From: an uncultured Eubacteriales bacterium
GTDB lineage: Bacteria > Bacillota > Clostridia > Peptostreptococcales > Anaerovoracaceae
DNA: 20,724 bases
Assembly (NCBI GenBank): GCA_902772685.1
Contig: CACYBO010000087.1
Coordinates: 1-20,724 of the forward strand
Direction: 5' to 3'
In this document: positions 1 through 6,595 of the stretch, one piece after another
Layout: every line of letters begins with the position of its first letter
Position numbering within the stretch: the stretch's first letter is position 1
Program-made: the position numbers and the translations under genes
Notes under the pieces: generated by a model
Databases searched by the model: none
What the model was told of the DNA's origin: nothing
What the model saw: the letters and a program-made list of their open reading frames with translations, nothing else

Positions 1-4
1 AATC

Positions 5-664
5 GTGTTTCTCTTTTACCACAGTCTCCTCCTTTCGGCTTTGAGCGGATTCCTTGTAGTCAGATTCAGGACCGGTTATGAAACCTACCGGGCGCGCCAG
101 CGCATGCATAAACTGAATGACCAGTTCAAGGACATGCTCTACTCTCTCTCCTCATCGATTGCCGCGGGCAGACAGATGCCTGAAGCTCTTGTAGACGCTG
201 CTGACAGTCTGTCGGTGATGTACGATCCCGGAGAGCCGATCATGCTGGAACTCACCCACATGAAGCGGTGTATTCTGGAGAACAACGAGAGCGACCGGCA
301 GCTCCTTGCTGATTTTGCATCCAGAAGCTGCTGTGAGGATATCATCAACTTCGTGCAGGTTTACAACATCTGCAGAAATATGGGCGGTGATCTGGAGAAA
401 ATCATCGCCAGGACGACCTCGATACTCACAGACAAAATGAACATAGAGCGCGAGATCCGGGCGCTGACTGCACAGAAAAAAACGGAGGGAAGGCTGATTG
501 CGCTCATGCCTTTGGCTATGCTGCTCATACTCAACCTTCTTTCCCCATCCTATATAGTTCCTCTTTATTCAGGTTTGTCCGGGCGGCTCATCATGACGGG
601 CTGCCTGGGCGCAGGCCTGTGGGGACTCATGACAATGGAGCGGATGTCAAATGTGGACGTTTAG
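5..664 (+). CDS. tadB: Tad pilus inner-membrane platform protein TadB-like (5' end possibly off window)
   Basis: Type II secretion F-family (GspF/TadB) protein, part of the cytoplasmic-membrane platform on which the Tad ATPase acts to extrude Flp pilin. The visible 219 residues show a hydrophobic start (about 3-20), a cytoplasmic helical region with the family-type stretch FVQVYNICRNMGGDL (residues 116-130), then two membrane segments (about 164-180 and 192-210). The frame opens with GTG only four bases into the window and is open to the edge, so the real start is probably upstream; full-length TadB proteins are usually nearer 300 residues. The stop overlaps the next start by 14 bp, so the two genes are translationally coupled. 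Family assignment is fairly sure; TadB rather than TadC rests on gene order and topology. Confidence 0.75.
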   Translation: MFLFYHSLLLSALSGFLVVRFRTGYETYRARQRMHKLNDQFKDMLYSLSSSIAAGRQMPEALVDAADSLSVMYDPGEPIMLELTHMKRCILENNESDRQLLADFASRSCCEDIINFVQVYNICRNMGGDLEKIIARTTSILTDKMNIEREIRALTAQKKTEGRLIALMPLAMLLILNLLSPSYIVPLYSGLSGRLIMTGCLGAGLWGLMTMERMSNVDV

Positions 665-1718
665 AAAGCGGACAGAAGAGAAGATGGAAGAGCTTTCGGC
701 GGAACTGCTCAGCCGCAGAGCAGCAAACAGGATCATCACAGTGATTACGATCGGTACCTTGCTCCTCCTGTTTGACTTCTTTGTGGGGTTCGACTTCACA
801 GCCATCTCGCTGCTGAAGGGAGAGGATGGCGCTTACCTGATGCGTCCTGACGAAGGGGCCTCTGCGGGACATATTCTTCTCACTGCAGACATCAAGACGG
901 ACAAAGGCAGAATCACACGCAATTATGAAGTCTCATTATATCCATACGCGCGCGAAAACGGCGCAAACCCGGGAGAAGAAGGCACGCCCAAAGGTGCAGA
1001 TTCATACGGCGCCATGTCGGAAGAAGAACTGCTGGCTTATGAAATGCGCGCCGTCATCAGTTCCCTCAATGACGATCAGAGCGTCCGCCGTGTATCTCTG
1101 CCCGATCGCCTCCGCACAGGTGAAGAAATCACATGGAGTTCAGGCAGAAAAACGAATACCGCGGCAATCGTTCTTGGAATTCTGCTCCTCTCCGGGCTCA
1201 TCTATAAAAGAAGGCTCGATCCGCTGGAACAGCAAAGACGCATTCGGATAGAATCGATTACGCGGCAGCTGCCCGAGTTTGTAAACCGGCTCGTCCTGCT
1301 GCTGGGCGCCGGGCTTGTGCTCAGCTCCGCTTTTGAACACATCGTAGAGGAAACCAGCCGGACAAAATCACTGGCAGACGACTACTTTTATAGCCACATG
1401 GCAGATATATACAACACAATCAAAGAGACCAACGGGTCGATGGACAAAGAATTCAAAGCCTTTGCGAGGAGCTGTGAGAGCTCACGCGATGGCTGCCGGG
1501 AGCTGATGCGGATCAGCAATATTATCAGTGACAATATCAGCAAGGGCGTGGAGCTTACCGATAAACTCCAATCCGAGAGTGAGTCACTCTGGCTGTCCCG
1601 AAAGAGAAACAGCGAAGAGCGCGGACGGCTGGCCGAGACGAAACTGACAATGCCCCTTACAGTTTTCCTTCTCGTCCTCGTCGTCATCACAGTAAGCCCC
1701 GCCCTGCTGGAATTGTAA
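651..1718 (+). CDS. tadC: Tad pilus platform protein TadC-like with large extracytoplasmic insert
   Basis: Second F-family platform protein, 355 residues, presumed partner of the preceding TadB. Visible parts: charged N-terminus; membrane segment 1 (about 28-45); a polar, probably extracytoplasmic stretch (46-168) rich in Gly, Glu and Arg; membrane segment 2 (170-184); the cytoplasmic F-type helical core (about 195-325), which begins with a TadC-like ITRQLPEFVNRLVLLLGAG stretch; and a final membrane segment (335-352). The roughly 120-residue loop between the first two membrane segments is not what I expect of ordinary TadC proteins, where these are close together. ATG at 651 lies inside the end of tadB. 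It is the last gene before a convergent symporter gene; the next pilus genes lie 3 kb further on. Confidence 0.72.
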   Translation: MWTFRKRTEEKMEELSAELLSRRAANRIITVITIGTLLLLFDFFVGFDFTAISLLKGEDGAYLMRPDEGASAGHILLTADIKTDKGRITRNYEVSLYPYARENGANPGEEGTPKGADSYGAMSEEELLAYEMRAVISSLNDDQSVRRVSLPDRLRTGEEITWSSGRKTNTAAIVLGILLLSGLIYKRRLDPLEQQRRIRIESITRQLPEFVNRLVLLLGAGLVLSSAFEHIVEETSRTKSLADDYFYSHMADIYNTIKETNGSMDKEFKAFARSCESSRDGCRELMRISNIISDNISKGVELTDKLQSESESLWLSRKRNSEERGRLAETKLTMPLTVFLLVLVVITVSPALLEL

Positions 1719-1745
1719 AAAAAGGACGGAGCATCCGCTCCGTCC
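1717..1745 (-). terminator. Rho-independent terminator of the AGCS symporter gene
   Basis: Perfect 9-bp stem (1724-1732 with 1737-1745) and a 4-base loop. Read on the minus strand it is followed by seven T residues (1723-1717), which overlap the tadC stop codon. There is no T-run on the plus-strand side, so it acts mainly on the symporter transcript coming from the right. Confidence 0.85.
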
Positions 1746-1786
1746 CGAACAATTGATTTCGTTCTGTTTTGATCTGTTCCGGATTA

Positions 1787-3214
1787 TCAGTTCCAGAAAT
1801 CTGTCTTCTGCTTGAGACCGATATTCGCAGACTTGAAGACCGGGTTCTTACCCTCTCTCATCTGCTTCTTGTAATCATCCAGACACCTGAATGCAATACT
1901 GCCGAGAATGATGATGGACGGCACGTTCGTCACTACCATGAGACCCTGTGCCATGTCCGCCAGATCCCATACGAGTCCTGCTGATGCAACCGCACCCAGG
2001 AAGATGAGTATGGAAGCGATGATACGCATTACTCTCAGTTCAGTGGTCTTCGCTTCTCTGCCGATGATGAACTCGAAACAGCCTTCGCAGTATGAGTAGT
2101 TACCAATCAGAGTTGTGAACGCGAAGAAGATCATCGCGATACAGATGAATACCGGACCGAATCCGCCGAATACATCAGCCAATGAACCCTGAACATAACC
2201 TGCTGCGTCCGCGCTGCCGTCTTCAGCCAGGAAGTCTGTCGGAACAACTTTTGTCGACAGGCACATGAAAGCCGTAGCTGTACAGATCAGCAGTGTGTCG
2301 ATGAATACGGAAAGCATCTGTACGAGACCCTGCTTGGCCGGATGTGATACGTCTGCTCTTGCAGCTGCGTTTGGCGCGGAACCCATACCAGCTTCATTGG
2401 AGTACAGACCTCTCTTGACGCCGTACATGATGCAGGATCCTGCGAAACCGCCGAAGATCGCCTCAAAGTCAAATGCGCTTGAGAAGATCATTCCGAACAT
2501 GTGGCCAATATTGCCGATGTTCATAATAAGAACAATGATCGCAACGATGATGTACATTACGCCCATGACAGGAACGAGTACTTCCGTTACATTGATCAGT
2601 CTCTTGGCACCGCCGAATACGATGACGCCGAATAGGATCATTAGAATCAGTCCGATGATCGCCGGCGTAGCGCCTTCTTTGTAGAAGTCGAATACCGCAA
2701 ATGTTGACTGAAGATTGTATGCAGCCAGCATGTTGTAACCGATCATATAAGTAAAGATGATGAAGCAGGAGAAGATAATTCCAAGCCATCTCTGTCCGAG
2801 CGCATCCTGCATGTAGAATGCAGGTCCTCCCTTGGACGCATTAAGACCATCTTTTTTCTTATAAATCTGCGCCAGAGTCGACTCTACAAATGCTGACGCA
2901 CCGCCGAAGAACGCAGTGATCCACATCCAGAAGATCGCTCCCGGACCTCCGCAGACGATTGCAGTTGATACGCCGATGATATTACCCGTACCGACTCTGG
3001 AAGCGGTCGATACCATCAAGGCTCCGAATGAGGATACACCGCCTTCATGCGGCTTTTCCATAATAACCTTGCAAGCTTCTCTGAACATCCCGACCTGAAG
3101 AAAACCGCATCTGATGGTCAGATAAATCGCGCCGCCGATCAGAATGAGCGGAACGAACCACGGCTGATACAGGATGTTGCTGATTGCTAGTACTACACTA
3201 TCAATAGCACCCAT
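1787..3214 (-). CDS. Alanine/glycine:cation symporter family protein (AGCS, sodium:alanine type)
   Basis: Sodium-coupled uptake of alanine or glycine across the cytoplasmic membrane. The 475-residue protein has the family length and many hydrophobic helices. The AGCS signature GGPGAIFWMW is at residues 89-98, preceded by the conserved SRVGTGNIIGVSTAI stretch (72-86); a later conserved YSNEAGMGSAPNAAA region is also present. I chose ATG at 3214 because GGAGG (3223-3227) sits 8 bases upstream; a longer TTG-started frame would place its start on top of this ribosome site. It has its own promoter (3283-3311) and terminator (1717-1745), so it is monocistronic. It is transcribed against the pilus genes and lies inside their locus, with no evident link to pilus function. 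Confidence 0.93.
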   Translation of the reverse strand: MGAIDSVVLAISNILYQPWFVPLILIGGAIYLTIRCGFLQVGMFREACKVIMEKPHEGGVSSFGALMVSTASRVGTGNIIGVSTAIVCGGPGAIFWMWITAFFGGASAFVESTLAQIYKKKDGLNASKGGPAFYMQDALGQRWLGIIFSCFIIFTYMIGYNMLAAYNLQSTFAVFDFYKEGATPAIIGLILMILFGVIVFGGAKRLINVTEVLVPVMGVMYIIVAIIVLIMNIGNIGHMFGMIFSSAFDFEAIFGGFAGSCIMYGVKRGLYSNEAGMGSAPNAAARADVSHPAKQGLVQMLSVFIDTLLICTATAFMCLSTKVVPTDFLAEDGSADAAGYVQGSLADVFGGFGPVFICIAMIFFAFTTLIGNYSYCEGCFEFIIGREAKTTELRVMRIIASILIFLGAVASAGLVWDLADMAQGLMVVTNVPSIIILGSIAFRCLDDYKKQMREGKNPVFKSANIGLKQKTDFWN

Positions 3215-3282
3215 AATATATACCTCCAAAAAAATAATAATGACTGGTCTCCTTCCGCAAAAGCAGTTCGGACACCGATAAG

Positions 3283-3311
3283 AGTATAACAGAGCTTTCT
3301 CCGTCTGTACA
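3283..3311 (-). promoter_or_regulatory. Promoter of AGCS symporter, extended -10 type
   Basis: On the minus strand: TGTACA (-35, 3306-3311), 17-base spacer, TATACT (-10, 3283-3288) preceded by TGT, giving an extended -10. The predicted start is near 3276, leaving a leader of about 60 bases before ATG 3214, too short for a glycine riboswitch. Confidence 0.65.
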
Positions 3312-3332
3312 CACCTATTAATAATTTTTCAG

Positions 3333-3382
3333 ATTATCGTTTTAATTGAGTAAAGCAATGCTCCCGAAAGAACAACGATAAT
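3333..3382. repeat. 9-bp inverted repeat upstream of the symporter promoter
   Basis: ATTATCGTT (3333-3341) and its exact reverse complement AACGATAAT (3374-3382) are separated by 32 bases. They lie between the end of the secreted-protein gene (3405) and the symporter -35 box. No T-run follows on either strand, so this is a poor intrinsic terminator. Paired binding sites for a regulator of the symporter are possible but unproven. Confidence 0.35.
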
Positions 3383-3404
3383 TGGATAACCAAAAGAGGT
3401 GCTC

Positions 3405-4652
3405 TTACAGATTTCTGGTTTTGTAGATAAAGTTTTCTCTCTTGATATGGAGCTTCTGCAGATCTTCCTTCGCTCCATAGGAACAGTAGACTCCTACATA
3501 GAACTGATTGCCGTCATGGAATACGGTCTGCAGTTCACGGGGCGGGAATCCCAAAGGCAGCTTAAACCTGGCCTTATACTTTCCCTTCATATTGTAGACT
3601 GTAATCAGATTGTATTTCTTTTTTCCTTTGAAACTCTGCACGATCATGATGCAGTCTTTGTAACTGTCCATGCCCTGATAGATCATTCCTGACACTCTGG
3701 AGTTCTGTCTGATTCTCTTGTATGGCTTCAGCTTGGAATTCAGGAACAGCAGATCATAGCTTTTTCTCATACGGCAGATATAGATGTTGTGCTTCTCGTT
3801 GTATGCGATCGCACCGACGCCCCTGAACTTTTTGCGCTGCCAGCTCGACATTCCTTTGACCTTCCTTGTGACCTTCAGGGTTTTCACATATTTGACTTTA
3901 AGTGTGCTCGCATTGATCACCGTCAGTTTCTTTGGCGTCGGCGTGCTGTTGGCAACTACGATAATATTCTTCCTGTTGTTGTACGTGATTTCATTGGCGT
4001 GTTTGAGATTCAGAGCAGCGGAAACTTTAACAACCTGCATATCCTTCAGGCGCACCTTGACGATTTTGACCCGATTGTTCTTTCTATTGTACAGGGTGAA
4101 ATAGCCGTATCCTTTGCCGGCAGTCGCACCCTGAAGTGTATCGTATTTATAAAGTTTCTGCCCTGCCTGACTGACAAGATCAAACACCGTACCGTCAGGA
4201 TTGCAGCAAATTGAGAGAGAAAGAGTTTTCTTTCCCTTTGGGACAGTCCATTTTTTCTTTACTGTCGTAGGAACAGTCGTGCTCTTCGTTGTACTCGGGG
4301 CCGTAGTTCCGGCAGTCGGAGCAGCTGTAGTCTGATCCTGCTCAGGAGTATCTGTCGATTCAGATAAATCATTCAGGTTCAAATCGTTATCGATAACCCC
4401 GGGAACTTCTCCCTTATCCTCTGTCGTGTTACCGTCTTCTCCCGGGGTAATATCTGTATTGCCGGAAGGATCCGATGTGCCGCCTGCACCGTTATCATCA
4501 CCATCTGTAACCATCTCGGAGGCAGTACCTGTCGGGTCCGTATTGTCGCCTGCCGCACAGACAAATGCTGACGGAATCACGGTAAACGCCATTGCAAAGG
4601 CAATCGCAGCGGCCAAAAGAGTTTTTGTCATTTTCTTCTTCGTCTTTTTCAT
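3405..4652 (-). CDS. Secreted protein with Thr/Asp-rich linker and Lys-rich, probably beta-propeller region
   Basis: Not recognised as a named family. The 415-residue protein has a clear export signal: Lys-rich start, hydrophobic core (about 11-24), likely cleavage near residues 33-35. A low-complexity stretch (about 36-131) follows, rich in Asp, Gly, Thr and Pro, typical of a wall-spanning or extended linker. The remainder (about 132-415) is Lys-rich and beta-rich, with repeated units of the form 'YN-K-N-I' and 'LFLNSKLKPYK' that resemble the strands of a beta-propeller. No LPXTG motif, lipobox or C-terminal anchor is visible. I chose ATG at 4652 because it gives a classical signal peptide and because the only good -10 box lies just upstream; a longer frame from 4709 would start upstream of that promoter. 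It is divergent from the pilin gene. Confidence 0.75.
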   Translation of the reverse strand: MKKTKKKMTKTLLAAAIAFAMAFTVIPSAFVCAAGDNTDPTGTASEMVTDGDDNGAGGTSDPSGNTDITPGEDGNTTEDKGEVPGVIDNDLNLNDLSESTDTPEQDQTTAAPTAGTTAPSTTKSTTVPTTVKKKWTVPKGKKTLSLSICCNPDGTVFDLVSQAGQKLYKYDTLQGATAGKGYGYFTLYNRKNNRVKIVKVRLKDMQVVKVSAALNLKHANEITYNNRKNIIVVANSTPTPKKLTVINASTLKVKYVKTLKVTRKVKGMSSWQRKKFRGVGAIAYNEKHNIYICRMRKSYDLLFLNSKLKPYKRIRQNSRVSGMIYQGMDSYKDCIMIVQSFKGKKKYNLITVYNMKGKYKARFKLPLGFPPRELQTVFHDGNQFYVGVYCSYGAKEDLQKLHIKRENFIYKTRNL

Positions 4653-4687
4653 GAGCCGATTATAACATATGGAATAAATATTATAAA
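4652..4687 (-). promoter_or_regulatory. Extended -10 promoter of the secreted-protein gene, leaderless geometry
   Basis: On the minus strand: TTTATA (-35, 4682-4687), 17 bases, TGT then TATAAT (-10, 4659-4664). Only six bases separate the -10 box from ATG, so the expected first transcribed base is the A of the start codon (4652). No Shine-Dalgarno sequence precedes this ATG. A second TATAAT-like box lies further upstream but has no good -35. Confidence 0.5.
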
Positions 4688-4692
4688 AGGGA

Positions 4693-4728
4693 TTGTTAAT
4701 TATTGACATTTATGCTATAATTACCCAT
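4693..4728 (+). promoter_or_regulatory. Promoter of the pilin-TadE operon, extended -10 type
   Basis: TTGTTA (-35, 4693-4698), 17-base spacer, TATAAT (-10, 4716-4721) preceded by TGC, giving an extended -10. The transcript should begin near 4728, about 47 bases before the pilin ATG. Its -35 box is only five bases from the -35 box of the divergent promoter. The 17-base spacer and perfect -10 make this one of the best promoter matches in the window. Confidence 0.7.
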
Positions 4729-4737
4729 GTAATGTCA
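4704..4737. repeat. 7-bp inverted repeat straddling the pilin -10 box (candidate operator)
   Basis: TGACATT (4704-4710) and AATGTCA (4731-4737) are exact reverse complements with centres 27 bp apart, about two and a half helical turns. They flank the TATAAT at 4716-4721. The left arm lies upstream of the predicted transcription start, so it cannot form an RNA hairpin with the right arm. A DNA operator for a dimeric or tetrameric regulator is the simplest reading. Confidence 0.4.
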
Positions 4738-4774
4738 GGGGTATTCATTCTTTTTGTTAGAAGGAGGTATTGAG

Positions 4775-4954
4775 ATGGGAAGATTTCTTACAACAATTCT
4801 TGTGAAAAGCAACTGTCTTGTCAGGCAGCGCGCCGGTATGGAACTGGTGCAGGTCGCAATCATGGTGGCGATTGCCGTTGCTCTGGGACTGATCTTCAGG
4901 ACGCAGATTACGGATTTCGTGAACCGGACCTTCGATGGTCTGAGCAATTTCTGA
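4775..4954 (+). CDS. Flp1-like type IVb pilin
   Basis: Small pilin, 59 residues, probably the main subunit of a Tad/Flp pilus. The basic N-terminal leader (VRQRAG) precedes a short MELVQV stretch and a single hydrophobic helix (about 24-40), followed by FRTQITDFVNRTFDGL, matching the Flp1-like form common in Clostridia. Processing by a prepilin peptidase is expected after Gly21, leaving Glu near the new N-terminus; no peptidase gene is in view. ATG at 4775 is chosen because AAGGAGG (4761-4767) lies seven bases upstream; an in-frame start at 4754 would precede this site. First gene of the right half of the pilus locus; its stop overlaps the proposed CTG start of the next gene. Confidence 0.85.
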   Translation: MGRFLTTILVKSNCLVRQRAGMELVQVAIMVAIAVALGLIFRTQITDFVNRTFDGLSNF

Positions 4955-5388
4955 CGATCTTCGACCCCCGCGAAAGACGCGGCAGTTACATCGCTGAGGC
5001 TGCGGTGGTTTTGCCCTTCGTCATTCTCGCCGTCATAACGACTGTGCAGATCATATTGTTCTTTTATGAGTCATCTGTTTCTGAAAGTCATATGCATGTG
5101 GCACTTCGTTGTGAAGCCGGTCTTGTTACGGAAAAGATCACATCGTACGCAGAAGACGGCACAGTCCTCTCCCCTGAGGATATCTGGGACGGCAGTCTGA
5201 CTTCATCGGGAGCAGTCACTGCGAAGCGCCTTCGCGGAGCCAAAGAAGTGACGCTGGGATCCGGGCTGCTGCTGTCCCATCCCGGCAGCCGGAGTCTTTC
5301 GGGAGAACTGCGGGCGGTAGATCCTGTCCGGATGATCAGACTGCGTCAGCTTAACGGGTACCTTAGCGAAACAGGTGGCAATGAATGA
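4951..5388 (+). CDS. TadE-like minor pilin / pilus assembly protein, non-standard start
   Basis: TadE-like protein, a membrane-anchored pseudopilin of the Tad system. The N-terminal motif RERRGSYIAEAAVVLPF followed by a hydrophobic helix and a short periplasm- or wall-facing tail (about 145 residues in all) is typical. The only conventional start in frame is GTG at 5005, which would remove the basic residues, Gly and conserved Glu that define the family. No ATG, GTG or TTG exists between 4774 and 5005 in this frame. CTG at 4951, overlapping the pilin stop as CTGA, would give a complete protein by translational coupling, so I use it. Alternatives are a -1 frameshift from the pilin or a sequencing error. 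The stop overlaps the next start as ATGA. Confidence 0.7.
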   Translation: MTIFDPRERRGSYIAEAAVVLPFVILAVITTVQIILFFYESSVSESHMHVALRCEAGLVTEKITSYAEDGTVLSPEDIWDGSLTSSGAVTAKRLRGAKEVTLGSGLLLSHPGSRSLSGELRAVDPVRMIRLRQLNGYLSETGGNE

Positions 5389-6584
5389 GAACAATCACTC
5401 CTTACCGGGCAACTTGTATAGTTTTTCTGAAGCAAAGACGCGGCAGCAGCGCTGTCTTTCTGGCTGTCGTTCTGGCGTGCCTCGTAACGATCACTTTGAC
5501 CCTCGTCTTCGCCGGGAGAAACCAGGCCCGCATCAGCATTGCTGACGGATCACTGTATCTCGCTTCTGCTTCACTGCTCTCTGAGTACGACTACTATGTC
5601 CAGCGGGATTATGGGCTGTTTCTGATTCAGGGAACAGACTCCCTTCTCTCCAGAAGTCTGAGGGATTATACGGGGTTCAGTGCCAGCGCCTCGGCCGGCC
5701 GTTTCAGCACCGTCAGCCCGGACCTTGTGGGTAAGCAGATCATTGCGTATATGAAGACTGCCGGAAGCTTTGATACGGTGACAGAGTCCGGAGTGTCACC
5801 CCCTGACAGGACACTCCGGCACGAACCGACCATCATCAGCCTTCCCTCCCGTGCACTTCCGGACAGCGACATCGTCACTGCAGCGAGGAAGCTGGGTGAG
5901 AATCTGACAAATCCTGAAGCGATTTTCAGAACAGGGACGAATAAATACTTCTTAACCGAATACATCATGCACAGATTCAACCGCTCGGGAACTGCCTGTA
6001 CCGCTGATCACTTCTTCAGCAGCGAGGTCGAATACATTATCAGCGGCAAGCTGTCTGATGAGAAAAATAAAAGGCAAACCGACCTGGCACTTGAAGCAGT
6101 CCGGTCCGGTCTCAATCTGACCCATATTTATTCCGATCCTGAAAAAGTATCTGCGTTAGCCGCGGCAGCTGAAACAATCACGCCAGGTCCACTCGGTGCC
6201 GTTACGCAGTTCGCGCTTGCTGTGACGTGGGCCGCAGCGGAATCTGTAAACGATGTGAAGCTTTTGCATAAGGGCCGCAGAGTTCCTTTGGTGAAGACTC
6301 CCGTGAGCTGGGCGGTCGATCTGGAATCCATTCTGGAAGGATACAGCGGGGAAGACGGCTGCATCTACCCGCAGGCGGATACCGGACGGACATATGACGA
6401 TTACCTGCGCATTCTCCTGTACGCCAAGGATGACAATATGAAAACAGCGCGCATACTTGACCTGATACAGATCAACATGCGAAAAAACTACGACGGACGA
6501 TTCCTCGTACAGGAATGTGCTGCAGGTGTTTCTGTCAACGCGGATGTGGCAGGCAGAGGTCTGTCCTATGACAGAGTTTATTAG
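5385..6584 (+). CDS. DUF5702/TadG-like pilus-locus membrane protein
   Basis: 399 residues. A basic stretch (KQRRGSS) leads into one membrane helix (about 22-44) without the conserved Glu of TadE, then a long extracytoplasmic part. The region after the helix (YLASASLLSEYDYYVQRDYGL, roughly 57-77, then LLSRSLRDYTGF) resembles the start of the DUF5702 family, found beside tad genes in Clostridia. Function is not known; a TadG-like role in pilus assembly or anchoring is an inference from position and topology. ATG at 5385 overlaps the preceding stop (ATGA), indicating coupling. The domain call rests on recall of the family, not on a search. Confidence 0.65.
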   Translation: MRTITPYRATCIVFLKQRRGSSAVFLAVVLACLVTITLTLVFAGRNQARISIADGSLYLASASLLSEYDYYVQRDYGLFLIQGTDSLLSRSLRDYTGFSASASAGRFSTVSPDLVGKQIIAYMKTAGSFDTVTESGVSPPDRTLRHEPTIISLPSRALPDSDIVTAARKLGENLTNPEAIFRTGTNKYFLTEYIMHRFNRSGTACTADHFFSSEVEYIISGKLSDEKNKRQTDLALEAVRSGLNLTHIYSDPEKVSALAAAAETITPGPLGAVTQFALAVTWAAAESVNDVKLLHKGRRVPLVKTPVSWAVDLESILEGYSGEDGCIYPQADTGRTYDDYLRILLYAKDDNMKTARILDLIQINMRKNYDGRFLVQECAAGVSVNADVAGRGLSYDRVY

Positions 6585-6595
6585 GCAAAGAGCAT

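Noticed and set aside
2265..2684. 139-residue plus-strand frame inside the symporter
   Set aside because: Opposite the conserved AGCS coding region, with composition typical of an antisense shadow.
3215..3282. Glycine riboswitch upstream of the symporter
   Set aside because: The predicted leader is only about 60 bases and lacks paired aptamer-like structure.
3333..3404. Intrinsic terminator after the secreted-protein gene
   Set aside because: The inverted repeat has a 32-base loop and no T-run on the minus strand; AAGAG/CTCTT just after the stop is too short to call.
4703..4708. Perfect TTGACA as -35 box for the pilin promoter
   Set aside because: Only seven bases separate it from TATAAT at 4716; the TTGTTA at 4693-4698 has the correct 17-base spacing. 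TTGACA here overlaps the left arm of the inverted repeat instead.
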